Origin: Bacillota bacterium
Lineage (GTDB): Bacteria > Bacillota > Clostridia > Lachnospirales > Lachnospiraceae
NCBI GenBank assembly: GCA_023391695.1
Contig: JAEWAK010000042.1
Span: forward strand, 62,001 to 126,000
Reading direction: 5' to 3'
DNA length: 64,000 nt
Shown: positions 34,539-44,507 of the stretch, one piece after another
Layout: every line of letters starts with the position of its first letter
Position numbering within the stretch: the stretch's first letter is position 1
Made by a program: the position numbers and the translations under genes
The notes under the pieces: model-generated
Told to the model about the DNA's origin: nothing
Databases searched by the model: none
Seen by the model: only the letters and a program-made list of their open reading frames with translations

Positions 34539-36677
34539 CTAAACCTTTTCGATTACAATCATTTCATGGTCATTCAGGGTATCAATCATAAACGACTTCC
34601 TATTGCCATCCCCTATGATGGCAACTGTCTCTTTCCCCACCGTAAGAGTTGCCTTTAAAGCTCCGGTATACTCTACCCGAAACATCACAGTTACAGGGCC
34701 AACCGGAAGCGTCTCCTCACAGGTTCCCGGGGGACAGTTACAGCCGCTTAAATTAACCAGGTGTATAATATAATTATCCCCCTGTTTATAAAAATTAACA
34801 TTGATATGTCCCCGGCTTTTAACCGTAATGGGAATGGAATTCCCGGATGTCCAGCGGATACTGCCAGCAAGCAGGTCTCCGTGATCCGGTATCAGCTCTT
34901 TTCCGTAACAGCGGTCAATATCACCGGCGAAATAAACCACCCTGGAACCGGTTGCCAGGGTGCCGGCGAATACCGGCGCAATATTCTCTCTTTCTTCCCG
35001 AATCCAACTGAATTCCGGCGGATAGATGGGGAATGGGGGAATATAACTGCATACCGGCTCCAGGGTGCCGTCACTTTCAACAAGCTGGATCCCTCCGCCA
35101 AAGGGCAATATATCCGTATCTTCAAACCCGGCAAATATCTCATGGCGCTCTTTGGGAAGCCGGATATAATTATGTGCCTCCTGATTCATCCAGCTGCCAT
35201 CCTGCCTGCCGAAGGCTCCGCAGGCTTCCCCCCTGTGCCTTAATCCTAACAGCCGGTAAATAGGGCTGTCAACCGGCTTTTCCCCCTCTTCGTCAAGGGT
35301 TCCCGTCTTTCCCGTAATAATGAGATTTTTCCCCTTTTTTAAAAAGTCACAGATATCTTTCTGCTGTTTTTCCGTTAAAATGGCAACTTCCGGAAGGATT
35401 AAGGTCTCTATGCGGTCCTCATATTTTCCGATGTCATCAGCAGCAATGGGCAGGAAGGGGATTCCGGCTCTGGAAAGGGCTCTTAAAATACCGGCCCAGG
35501 GATAGGACAGTTTCTCAACATATTCCTCTCTTCCGTAAAAATCAATGTTTTTCTGGCTCCAGACAACGGCCACATTGGCAAGATTCTTCCGGTTATATAA
35601 ATATTTTTCATTCTTTTCATGCCAGGTTAAGGTAGAAATACTTGCAGAAAACTGTCTCCGGTCATTGGTACTGCCTCCGATATGATGATACCAGGGGGAT
35701 ATGCCGCCTGCGATTCCTGCCTGCATCCAGGCTTTGGTTTCTTTTGCCGGGCCGGAGGACAAGCGGAAAGTACGGTTTCCTTTAAAGTAATGGGACATAC
35801 TCTCCAGCACAATCCTGTTTTCATCACTTGCCAACCGCAGCAATGTACCGTTTGCAGAGTTTTGTTCAAATCCGTTTAAGGAATCCCTGGTCTGGTGATC
35901 ACTGAAGATAATCCGGCTTCGTTCACACAGGGCTTTGATATCCGTAAAGCTTCCCACGGAACCAAACGGATCCGCATTAATCATTCCAAACCAAAGGCAG
36001 TCTTTCCCGCCGGCTTTTTTTGTGGTCTCATTAAACAAATCCCAGTTTGCATTACGGCACTCATAACCAAAACGGATCCATGCACGATAGACCGGGTCTT
36101 CAAAGGATACCTCCTTAGGCAGATCCAGTCCGTAATCTTCTTTAAACTTCTTTTTACAATTCTCACAATAACATATCGTATTTCTTCCAAGTCCTTTCCA
36201 GCTGTTGTCTGCAAACCCGTCCGGATGGTATTTCCCGATGATTTCTTCTAAAACAGCCGGTATGTATTCCTTATAATATCCGCTGTTGACACAGGATACA
36301 TATCTTCCCTGGGTCATAATCGGTTTTCCGTTCCTGTCATGGGCAAACCATTCGGGATGCAGATCATAAAATTCCTTCGTCGTACAATTAATATCCATTC
36401 TGGCTATAACGGCCAGTCCGGCTTCCCTGGCTGCCTGATTAAATTCCCCAAAGAAATCTCTCTCCCCCAGATGGGCTGCCTTGTACTGCTTGGGAAATTT
36501 ACTCGGATAGTAAGCAACAATTCCGCCACAGTTGATTATGACACCCTGGATCCTGGTCGTTTTCCAGTATTTTTTCCAAAATTCCAGGTCACATGACAGA
36601 GGATCATCCTCTGTCAAATTGGTTTGTCCAAATCGGTATAGTCTTTGATACCATGGGTCACCGATCTTTTTGCTCAT
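34539..36677 (-). CDS. GHL6-like putative glycoside hydrolase, paralog 1
   Basis: A 712-residue cytoplasmic protein. Residues ~1-350 form a TIM barrel of the hypothetical glycoside hydrolase 6 type (VIINCGGIVAYYPSKFP, VIARMDINCT, CVNSGYYKEY, PDGFADNSW), with a cysteine cluster CYCENC near residue 166. Residues ~370-560 resemble the beta-galactosidase trimerisation/GATase-like domain (SYPWAGILRALSRAGIPFLP, LILPEVAILTEKQ). A beta-domain follows. No signal peptide, so it acts on imported substrate. It belongs with two paralogs and a CUT1 transporter. Activity and substrate are not established. AAGGAGGG precedes the ATG. Confidence 0.7.
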   Translation of the reverse strand: MSKKIGDPWYQRLYRFGQTNLTEDDPLSCDLEFWKKYWKTTRIQGVIINCGGIVAYYPSKFPKQYKAAHLGERDFFGEFNQAAREAGLAVIARMDINCTTKEFYDLHPEWFAHDRNGKPIMTQGRYVSCVNSGYYKEYIPAVLEEIIGKYHPDGFADNSWKGLGRNTICYCENCKKKFKEDYGLDLPKEVSFEDPVYRAWIRFGYECRNANWDLFNETTKKAGGKDCLWFGMINADPFGSVGSFTDIKALCERSRIIFSDHQTRDSLNGFEQNSANGTLLRLASDENRIVLESMSHYFKGNRTFRLSSGPAKETKAWMQAGIAGGISPWYHHIGGSTNDRRQFSASISTLTWHEKNEKYLYNRKNLANVAVVWSQKNIDFYGREEYVEKLSYPWAGILRALSRAGIPFLPIAADDIGKYEDRIETLILPEVAILTEKQQKDICDFLKKGKNLIITGKTGTLDEEGEKPVDSPIYRLLGLRHRGEACGAFGRQDGSWMNQEAHNYIRLPKERHEIFAGFEDTDILPFGGGIQLVESDGTLEPVCSYIPPFPIYPPEFSWIREERENIAPVFAGTLATGSRVVYFAGDIDRCYGKELIPDHGDLLAGSIRWTSGNSIPITVKSRGHINVNFYKQGDNYIIHLVNLSGCNCPPGTCEETLPVGPVTVMFRVEYTGALKATLTVGKETVAIIGDGNRKSFMIDTLNDHEMIVIEKV

Positions 36678-36811
36678 ACCTTGGCCCTCCTTAAATTTAG
36701 TTTTCTTAAATCTAATGTTTCGTGAACTTCAAAGTTAAATACTGAAACTTTGCAGTAAAACATGTTCCGATTTACTAGTATATGTGCTTTCTTACTGCCA
36801 GGTTTTAATTT

Positions 36812-38785
36812 TTAATATACCGTCTCAATCAGATAAGCCGCATATTGATTTAACATAGGGAGCAATACCCTGGATGAAGCCTGCAGCTCTTTCCTGCCGT
36901 CGGCAGAAAGCCGGTAAATATGCTTTGGACTGATTTCATTAAAAGTGACTTCAATATTATGGATGGGAATCGGCTCAAATACCGTTGTACCGTTAAACCC
37001 CGATAAATTAAGGAACTGAAGCAGGTACTGCCCTTCACTGCACCGGTCAAAAAATACTTCCACCTGTTTCGCTGCATTGGTTTCAATTGGATTTTTTACG
37101 GGTTTTATATAATCCAGGATATTCAATAATACATACTTGAAATCTTCATATCCCTGTTTATAATACAGCGTACCCGGCTGCCAGGGGATATAGACGTTTC
37201 TCCCTTTTATGGCTATGGAAGGCTGTTCCGTGACTTCATGGCCGAAGCATCGTTCCGGGGGACCGTACCTGCCCGGTGTAACAAGGGGAAGTATTGTATT
37301 ACCGTTATCTTCCGTATCCATAAAATAGTATTCTTTATCCAGGTAAATCCAGTCCCGGTTTTTAAAATTTTTAAAAATAGCTTTCGGTTCCGTAAGAAGG
37401 TATCCACCTCTTACATTTTTTAATTTATCCTTTAAACGTACCCCGAAAAGTTCCGAAAGCTCTTCTTCATTCTCTATCAGGGATAATCCGGTAGCCGCCA
37501 CACCTGCCTTTGTATTCTTCAAAGCCTGTAAAAATACTTTGTTTTTCACCAGGCGGATTCCGGGTATGAGGATCAGCTCATAACGGTCCAGCTTATCCGC
37601 TAATGAATCCAGGACGGCAGCCTCTGCCACGTCAAAAAGACGGTGTTCTTCTTTCAGCATTTTAAAGATTCCCAGGTATTCCTGGGAGGCAGGGCTGTGG
37701 ACTCCGAAGGGCGAAGGATTGATTAACAGTATTTTAGCCTGGCTGGTAAAATTCCCGAAATACTCTTCGTATTTTTTATGGAACCGAAATACTTCCTTCA
37801 CCGTTTCAAAATTATCCCTGTCCGGATACCCTTCAAAGGAACCGATGATGCACCAGTCAAGCCCTCCGCCGGAGGCCATGTTACCGTATAGGCGGATCTG
37901 GTTTAAATATTTAGAGACACCCATAAAGCGGCAGTAAATATCTACGGCATTAATGACACAGTTGCTGGAAATCTTATTCTCAAAACTGCCTTCCACTACG
38001 GATACGTTATTCTCACTGGTATAGATCCAGAAGGGATAGGGGCGGTCAAGGGCAGAATTGGATTCATTTCTTACCATATCCACGCCCTGGTGGTTATAAG
38101 TACAAACCAGCACTTCAGGATTTAACTTTCTCACTTCGCTGCTGATTTTCTGTAACAGTTCGTCCACCGTCACCTGCTTAAATTCCTTATATTTCCGAAA
38201 AGCCTCATCGTCTTCCGCCCAGACAGCGGGAAGCTCCATGTGATACCTGTCACGGAAGCGGGCCTTGCAGCTGTCACACTGGCAGATTCCCACATAGTTA
38301 TCACTGTAATCCCTGGTCTGGTAACCAAACATATTAAAGAAAACCCCGTCCACCGGATAACGGTTTATTACCTCCCGCAGAATTTTCAGGGTACACTCCT
38401 GCTGATAGTTTCCGTTGACACAGGTTGCCACTGTATCATGATATCTTACCGGCTCCCCGTGTATGGATTTGGTAAACCATTCCTTATGTTTTTCATATAT
38501 ACTTTCGTGGGTCTTGCTGAAATCAAATCTTGCAATAACCCGGATATTGTTTGAATGACATTTTTCTATTAACCTGCCAAAGAAATCCCCTTCCATATAA
38601 GGATTCCGGTACTGGAATTCCAGGTCCGTGGGATAAAAGGAGGTGATCCCGCCGCAGCCCACCATGCAGGCATTGGCCCCGAACTCCTTTAAGGTATCGA
38701 TATAACTGTCAATATCCATTTTTGCGTCAATATCACGGAGATTGTTTTGGATCATCCGTAATTTATTTTCCATCCACCAGGCCAT
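36812..38785 (-). CDS. GHL6-like putative glycoside hydrolase, paralog 2
   Basis: A 657-residue paralog with the same order: barrel motifs ACMVGCGGITSFYPTDL, VIARFDFSKTH, CVNGNYQQE, VDGVFFNMFGYQ, cysteine cluster CQCDSC near residue 168, then a GATase-like middle domain (YELILIPGIRLVKNKVFLQAL). The start ATG 38785, 7 nt after AGGAGG, lies inside the 3' end of paralog 3 (23-nt overlap), so the two are translationally coupled. Sequence divergence between paralogs suggests different bonds or substrates. Confidence 0.7.
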   Translation of the reverse strand: MAWWMENKLRMIQNNLRDIDAKMDIDSYIDTLKEFGANACMVGCGGITSFYPTDLEFQYRNPYMEGDFFGRLIEKCHSNNIRVIARFDFSKTHESIYEKHKEWFTKSIHGEPVRYHDTVATCVNGNYQQECTLKILREVINRYPVDGVFFNMFGYQTRDYSDNYVGICQCDSCKARFRDRYHMELPAVWAEDDEAFRKYKEFKQVTVDELLQKISSEVRKLNPEVLVCTYNHQGVDMVRNESNSALDRPYPFWIYTSENNVSVVEGSFENKISSNCVINAVDIYCRFMGVSKYLNQIRLYGNMASGGGLDWCIIGSFEGYPDRDNFETVKEVFRFHKKYEEYFGNFTSQAKILLINPSPFGVHSPASQEYLGIFKMLKEEHRLFDVAEAAVLDSLADKLDRYELILIPGIRLVKNKVFLQALKNTKAGVAATGLSLIENEEELSELFGVRLKDKLKNVRGGYLLTEPKAIFKNFKNRDWIYLDKEYYFMDTEDNGNTILPLVTPGRYGPPERCFGHEVTEQPSIAIKGRNVYIPWQPGTLYYKQGYEDFKYVLLNILDYIKPVKNPIETNAAKQVEVFFDRCSEGQYLLQFLNLSGFNGTTVFEPIPIHNIEVTFNEISPKHIYRLSADGRKELQASSRVLLPMLNQYAAYLIETVY

Positions 38786-40835
38786 TTCCTTCACCTCCTA
38801 TTTGAATTAATATCATATCCCAGACATCCAGTCTCTTTAATTCCATATGAACATAACCGTCCTTCTCTTCCCATATTATATCCTGTCCCCCGATTACGGA
38901 AGTTACATTTGTTACCACCCCGGAGGACTCGGGTTTTACCTTTAACTTCAGGTTATAATAAGGGACCGAATTGGCCAAAGGACGCTGTCCGATACCGTTT
39001 ACCAGATGTATCATGATTTTATCTTCCTTGCCATAAACCATTGCCTGCAATCCGTTTACCGTATCCATGGAAAACTTCTTTTTATCCCCAAGTAAATAAT
39101 CCAGGCAGTTTTTCATTAACTGGTAATACTCACTGAATTTATATTCCAGGGCAAGATGACTTAGTTCAAAAGGCAGAAACATTACCTGCCCCTGACCCGT
39201 TTTCTTTAAAGTACATAAGGGTATATCCGTACGGGATACACACATACTGGCCCGTTCCGGCGGTGCACCGACACCATCCATAGGTGCAAAAGGCGGGACC
39301 AGGGTCAACAGAGTTTTTGTGTTTTCACCCGGAACGCAGTATAATACCCTTCCCCGGTGAGGCAGCAGTTCAACCTCTTCCAAATTACTTTTTAATACCT
39401 TTCCGTCCTGCTCAAACCGAATATAACTGGCAGAAAGGGAAGGGCCTGCCGACATAACCGGATCGACCCCGGCAAACTCTGCGGCGTCCGGCATATCCGT
39501 GTCACTGCAGCTCTCAAGAATTACCTTGCCTCCGAAAGCCGTATATTCTTTTAACAGATTAACCGTATTTTGGCTAAACTTAAAGTCTCCGGGGACTAAA
39601 ACTACCGGATACTGTTTTAATTTATCCGGGTTTAAATGCAGTTCATCCAATAAGTCAAACTGGTACTGGGTATTTAACATGACTTCCGCCCAGCCCATGG
39701 CTGCCTCGCTGCCGTTCCACAGCATTAAAACCTGTGCCAGACTGACGGCATCTTCCATATCGGATTCACACTTCTTTATACTGTGGTTGATCTGTCTGAC
39801 ACTATGTAAGATTCTCCTGTCACGGATGGTATCATTAAAACCGGTAAGGGAATGCCAGATTATCCCCTGGTTTGCCGGCACCTGGCTCATCCAGTAGAGA
39901 TACTCGGCTGTGGGAATGCCCGTATGCCTCCAGTCCATTCCGGGGGAAGAATGAATGATTCCGCAGGGGTTCGGCTTATTTTCCACACTGTTCCCAATCT
40001 TCATATTCAGGGCAGGTTTCCAGGCCTTTGGTATGTTCCTGTAACCTTTTGATAAAATGTCCTGTGCTTCCGTACATATCAGATCTGCCGTGGAATACCT
40101 GTTATCCAGGTTATCTATCCGGTTCTTTCTGTCTTCCTCAAAAGTGGAATAATATAAGATAACCGGTACCTCCGGTCGGGTTTCTTTCACCAGGGCGTAT
40201 ATTTTGCCGATATTTTCCCGCAGACACAGATCCGCCCAATCCGGTTCAAAATCTTCCTTCCTCTCCGGAAGCTCCTTCCCGTATAATTTATAATATTTGC
40301 TCCGGCAGTTCCCGCAGTGGCATTCTTCCACATGGGGCGCATTAAAAAAGATCCCGTCAATATCGTAATTTTCCAATACTTCTTTCACCACGGGCATGGC
40401 TAAATCTTCATTCCGGTAACCTCCGTTTACACAGGTAGTTACTAACAGCGACCATTCACCCATACGGTCTTTCCCGTATATAAGGGGCTTTTTGTCCGTA
40501 TCGCAGACAAACCAGCCCGGTTTTTGAAGGTAAACGAAATCATCCGTTTTACTGAAATCAAATCTGGCGATTACCTTAATGGTCTGTTTATGACATTCCT
40601 TCAGAAGTTCTTTCAGTAAATCATAGTTTTTCGGAAGATATTCATTCACATGGTGAAATTTAATCCTGCTCGGATACCAGGCATAAATACCGCCTACATT
40701 CAGGACTACCGCATTTGCTTCCAGTTCCTTTAAATCTGCGGCTATTTTTTCCGGCTTCATCTCAGGTGTATCTTTTATCTGAAGATTATACTGAACGATG
40801 CGCAGTGGCTTTTGCCACCATTTTTTCTTTTTCAT
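38763..40835 (-). CDS. GHL6-like putative glycoside hydrolase, paralog 3
   Basis: A 690-residue paralog, first of the three to be transcribed. Motifs: VVLNVGGIYAWYPSRI, VIARFDFSKTD, CVNGGYRNED, IDGIFFNAPH, cysteine cluster CHCGNC near residue 172, middle domain YPVVLVPGDFKFSQNTVNLL. It is 28 nt downstream of the second permease gene, so uptake and processing are probably one operon. GGAG precedes the ATG. No signal peptide. Confidence 0.7.
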   Translation of the reverse strand: MKKKKWWQKPLRIVQYNLQIKDTPEMKPEKIAADLKELEANAVVLNVGGIYAWYPSRIKFHHVNEYLPKNYDLLKELLKECHKQTIKVIARFDFSKTDDFVYLQKPGWFVCDTDKKPLIYGKDRMGEWSLLVTTCVNGGYRNEDLAMPVVKEVLENYDIDGIFFNAPHVEECHCGNCRSKYYKLYGKELPERKEDFEPDWADLCLRENIGKIYALVKETRPEVPVILYYSTFEEDRKNRIDNLDNRYSTADLICTEAQDILSKGYRNIPKAWKPALNMKIGNSVENKPNPCGIIHSSPGMDWRHTGIPTAEYLYWMSQVPANQGIIWHSLTGFNDTIRDRRILHSVRQINHSIKKCESDMEDAVSLAQVLMLWNGSEAAMGWAEVMLNTQYQFDLLDELHLNPDKLKQYPVVLVPGDFKFSQNTVNLLKEYTAFGGKVILESCSDTDMPDAAEFAGVDPVMSAGPSLSASYIRFEQDGKVLKSNLEEVELLPHRGRVLYCVPGENTKTLLTLVPPFAPMDGVGAPPERASMCVSRTDIPLCTLKKTGQGQVMFLPFELSHLALEYKFSEYYQLMKNCLDYLLGDKKKFSMDTVNGLQAMVYGKEDKIMIHLVNGIGQRPLANSVPYYNLKLKVKPESSGVVTNVTSVIGGQDIIWEEKDGYVHMELKRLDVWDMILIQIGGEGNGLVDGK

Positions 40836-40863
40836 AATTTAAGCTCCGTTAATTTCAATATTA

Positions 40864-41691
40864 TTACTGCTTAATCCCGCTTACAGCAATACTTTGCACA
40901 ATGTGCTTCTGCAATAATAAAAAGATAATCGTCAAAGGAATGGCACTGACTACGGCAACCGCCATCCGCGGCCCGTAATATACCGCATCCTGCTGGGCAT
41001 TAAAAGCTGCTACGCCAACGGATATCATCTGTTTTGCCGCAGTTTTAATGGTAACCAGAGGCCAGAGGTAAGAATTCCAGTTTGCAAGGATCTGCAGGAT
41101 ACTTAAAGTTGCAATTAAGGGTTTGGACAAAGGTATAATAATCTTTAAGAATATTGTCCATTCCCCTGCCCCGTCAATAAAAGCGGATTCTCGGAGGGAA
41201 TCCGGAATGGATTCTATATTCTGTTTGGCAAAAAAGGTACCGTATACATAGGCAAAGCTGCCGAAAATCAAAGGATAATAGGTATCTAACATTCCCCAGT
41301 TCTTATACTGCATAAATAAAGGGATCATCCTGGATTCAAAAGGTATCATCATAACCGCAAGCATAAAGATAAACCAGAATTTTTTCAGTACAAAATCCCC
41401 TTTTGCAAAAGCATAGCCGCACATTAACGCAAAAAATACGGATAAAATGGTATTGGCTGCCGTTACAAAGATGGTATTTGCATAAAGCTTCGCCAGCGGA
41501 ATTGCAGTAAATGCATATTGATAGTTGAACCAGGTAAATTTCCCGGGCAGTAATGAAAAGGCCGGCAGCTCAGACAATGCATTACGGTCAAAGGAAAGGA
41601 CCATACACCAGTACAGCGGAATTAATACAATAACCAACATAACAAACAATATAAGACAGATCATTAATTTTCTTAATTTCTTAGCTTTCAT
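40864..41691 (-). CDS. Carbohydrate ABC transporter permease (MalG type)
   Basis: A 275-residue CUT1 permease with six membrane helices and the ATPase-docking EAA loop ESAFIDGAGEWTIFLKIIIPLSKP. It follows the MalF-type permease by 11 nt. No ATPase gene is nearby; CUT1 systems in Firmicutes often share one ATPase encoded elsewhere. AGGAG precedes the ATG. Confidence 0.92.
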   Translation of the reverse strand: MKAKKLRKLMICLILFVMLVIVLIPLYWCMVLSFDRNALSELPAFSLLPGKFTWFNYQYAFTAIPLAKLYANTIFVTAANTILSVFFALMCGYAFAKGDFVLKKFWFIFMLAVMMIPFESRMIPLFMQYKNWGMLDTYYPLIFGSFAYVYGTFFAKQNIESIPDSLRESAFIDGAGEWTIFLKIIIPLSKPLIATLSILQILANWNSYLWPLVTIKTAAKQMISVGVAAFNAQQDAVYYGPRMAVAVVSAIPLTIIFLLLQKHIVQSIAVSGIKQ

Positions 41692-41702
41692 TTTCCCCGC
41701 TC

Positions 41703-42623
41703 CTATTCTTTATTTTTCTTGAAGAAACCAGTCATCTTTAGATTTACTAAAGTAATTGCCAGGGTAACTGCAAATAATATCATGGCACCTGCGGAAGCGA
41801 TTCCGTATTGCGGGGTTTCAAAACTAAACTGGTAAATATACATTAATATTGTCTGTAAGGTACCGCCCGGGCGTCCGGCAGAAGTATTTCCCCCAAGGAT
41901 GAAAAGGTCGGTAAAACGTGCCAGCCCGCCGATGATATTGGTTATAAAAAGGAATGCAAAACAGGAAACCATCTGCGGTATTGTAATATGCAGCCAGCTC
42001 TGGAAACCGGTAGCACCGTCTACCTCGGCAGCCTCATAGACTTCCGACGGTATGGATTGGAGACTTGCCAGGTTTATCAGCATGGAATAACCCAGATTGC
42101 TCCATACAGACAGTATGGTTGCACCGAATTTACCAAAATTGGCATTGGTAAGCCATCCTATGTTAACTTCATGTCCGGTTATAAAAGATAAAGCATTATT
42201 TAATAAACCGTTATTTGCTTTTAATACAATTTGAAATACCAGTATTACACTTACACCGGTAATAATATTGGGTAAATAATATCCGACACGGAAAAATCCC
42301 TGGGCTTTTCCGCGTCCGATACTGTTGATCAGGGAAGCCAGTATAAAGCCGACCGGAATGGATACCAGGCTCATTAGGGCTAAAACAACCGTATTATAGA
42401 CAGCTCTTAAAAAGGAAGAATTGCTTAAAATTAATTTATAATTCTTAAGTCCGGTAAATTTCTCACCAAATCCGACTACGGAAACATCATAAAAACTATA
42501 TTTAATAGTAGTTAACATTGGGATATAAGTAAGTATAATCAAAGTCAGGATACTGACAATAATAAAAGAGTACCATGTCAGTTGTCTTTTCACCTTATAC
42601 CAACCTAATTTATTGTTTTTCAT
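41703..42623 (-). CDS. Carbohydrate ABC transporter permease (MalF type)
   Basis: A 306-residue CUT1 permease with six membrane helices and EAA loop YEAAEVDGATGFQSWLHITIP. It pairs with the downstream permease. AAGGAGAG precedes the ATG. It is separated from the binding-protein gene by about 200 bases containing a strong hairpin. Confidence 0.92.
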   Translation of the reverse strand: MKNNKLGWYKVKRQLTWYSFIIVSILTLIILTYIPMLTTIKYSFYDVSVVGFGEKFTGLKNYKLILSNSSFLRAVYNTVVLALMSLVSIPVGFILASLINSIGRGKAQGFFRVGYYLPNIITGVSVILVFQIVLKANNGLLNNALSFITGHEVNIGWLTNANFGKFGATILSVWSNLGYSMLINLASLQSIPSEVYEAAEVDGATGFQSWLHITIPQMVSCFAFLFITNIIGGLARFTDLFILGGNTSAGRPGGTLQTILMYIYQFSFETPQYGIASAGAMILFAVTLAITLVNLKMTGFFKKNKE

Positions 42624-42752
42624 AGGCTCTCCTTATATTAAAAATATAGTTATTCAATTCTCTCAGTTTACCAGCGCCAAAATAGAAAGAAAGCATATTG
42701 GGTTTGCTTTCGAGCAGAAAACGCTGTGGAATAAACACAAAATTTTATCAAA

Positions 42753-42788
42753 TGACAGTATCCGAACGGCGTTTCGGATACTGTCATT
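42753..42788 (-). other. Intercistronic hairpin after the sugar-binding-protein gene
   Basis: AATGACAGTATCCGAA pairs with TTCGGATACTGTCATT around a 4-nt loop, with no U-tract. It lies 35 nt after the binding-protein stop and probably stabilises that mRNA segment. Confidence 0.75.
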
Positions 42789-42822
42789 ACCATCTATTTA
42801 TTGCGCTGTAATTTTATAAAAA

Positions 42823-44289
42823 TTACTGAATGGAACCAAGATAATCATTTAAATTTTTCTGGACAAATTCCACCGCTTTATTCGCATCGGAATTACCGAC
42901 AAACATTTCATTTAATACGGAAGTCACATCATTCGCAAAAGTACCGAAGTTGCCGCTGTCATAGCATTCATTGGTAGAAGCACTGAATTCCAATGGCTGC
43001 TGCTGCAATACAGACTCGATCGCGTTATAATATTCCGGTTTTACATTTTCCTTTAATTTAGGCAGAGCGGTTAAGTTGTTCGGAATTGTATTACAGTCAA
43101 CCAGCCATTGCTGTATTACTTCATCGGCTGCCATAAATTTAATGAATTCCCAGGCTAACTCTTTATTTTGGCTGGTGTTGCAGATCGCCATGTTCCAGTC
43201 TCCCATGTGACTGGATGTGATACCTGCATGAACACCGCTTTGTATTGCAGGAAGAGGTACAAACATGAAACGGTCTAAAAGATCCGCTGCAGCTATTTGG
43301 TTATAATCATCCATAGGAGCTTCCGAAATACGCATTGCAAGATTATTTTCAGCTTTATTGGCAACGGAGGTATCCAGTCCTTCCAAATAGTCTGAACTTG
43401 AGAAAGCATATAATTCAGTTACATATTCCAAAGCCTTTTTCGTTGCGTCTGTAGTAAAATCGGCTTTTGTTTCACTTAAAGTTTTACCGAACTGAAATAC
43501 CGGTGCATTGAAACCACGGGATGCCCAGATGTAGTTTTTATTGGCACTTGCAGCTTCTAACATACTTATACCAAAAGTCTGGTTTCCGGAAACGGGGTCC
43601 GTACCTGTTGTTTTCCCGGCTAAGGATAATAAATCATCAAATGTCCAGGATGCATCCGGTACGGCGGCACCATAATCTTCAAAAATCTGTTTATCTACTA
43701 TAACGACCAGCGGATTGGCGGTAATTGAAATACCGTATGGTATGTATTTGGAAAAATCTCCGCCGTTATCCTCTGTTCTGCGCATTGCCAACATACTGAA
43801 CTGACCGTCTAATTCGGGATTTTTTTCAAGATAAGGGCCAAAGGGTTCTGCAATCGCAGTAATGGATGAACCGTGAAGCAATACATCTACATCACCGGAC
43901 AAGGCGGAAGTCTGAAGTACTGCCTTCCAGTTATCCCATGGGCTTGTTTCAATTTCAAGTTTTACATTCGGATATAATTCATTCCATCTTTGAATAACCT
44001 GATCATATCCGGGTAACTTTATTCCTGTAACCAGGTCTGTGGTCCCGGTTTCACCGACTGTGGTAAACAGTCCGGGGCCGGCAATTTTTAAAGTCCCGCT
44101 GACATCGCTTATAACCGTATTCCCCTTTGTTTTTGTACCTGCTTCTGCCGTAGCTGCAGTTTCCGTATTGGTTCCTGCCGTATTTGTTTCAGCCCCCGTA
44201 CCGGTATTATTTTTTGCAGAGCACGCCGACAAAGAAACTACCATGACCAGACATAATATGAATGACATAAATTTTTTCGTTGTTTTCAT
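42823..44289 (-). CDS. Sugar-binding lipoprotein of the CUT1 transporter
   Basis: A 488-residue extracellular binding protein. Lipoprotein signal with lipobox LSAC (Cys ~23), a Thr/Ala-rich linker to ~60, then the family-1 fold (VIQRWNELYPNVKLEIETSPWDNWK, GDVDVLLHGSS, KELAWEFIKFMAADEVIQQW). It is first in the transporter-hydrolase run. The size suggests an oligosaccharide or glycoside ligand. GAGGAGG precedes the ATG. Confidence 0.92.
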   Translation of the reverse strand: MKTTKKFMSFILCLVMVVSLSACSAKNNTGTGAETNTAGTNTETAATAEAGTKTKGNTVISDVSGTLKIAGPGLFTTVGETGTTDLVTGIKLPGYDQVIQRWNELYPNVKLEIETSPWDNWKAVLQTSALSGDVDVLLHGSSITAIAEPFGPYLEKNPELDGQFSMLAMRRTEDNGGDFSKYIPYGISITANPLVVIVDKQIFEDYGAAVPDASWTFDDLLSLAGKTTGTDPVSGNQTFGISMLEAASANKNYIWASRGFNAPVFQFGKTLSETKADFTTDATKKALEYVTELYAFSSSDYLEGLDTSVANKAENNLAMRISEAPMDDYNQIAAADLLDRFMFVPLPAIQSGVHAGITSSHMGDWNMAICNTSQNKELAWEFIKFMAADEVIQQWLVDCNTIPNNLTALPKLKENVKPEYYNAIESVLQQQPLEFSASTNECYDSGNFGTFANDVTSVLNEMFVGNSDANKAVEFVQKNLNDYLGSIQ

Positions 44290-44372
44290 AAGAAACCTCC
44301 TCGATATAATTTACAAAATAAAATTTATATAAGTTTAACTGTTAATGTGTTTTGCAAGTATTGATAACCAAC

Positions 44373-44392
44373 TTTGTTAATCTTTTAACCAA
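44373..44392 (-). promoter_or_regulatory. Operator-like dyad before the sugar transporter operon
   Basis: TTTGTTAA-4-TTAACCAA is an imperfect inverted repeat about 85 nt upstream of the binding-protein start. A candidate site for one of the adjacent GntR regulators; the link is inferred from position. Confidence 0.35.
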
Positions 44393-44507
44393 CACATATA
44401 GCTTGTTCCTTAATCTGGTTACCGTTCTCACCTTCTCCTTTCCCTTTTTATTATTCACATTAACAATTTCCTTCCGAATAGTGAAAGCGGGTATATACAA
44501 AAACCAG

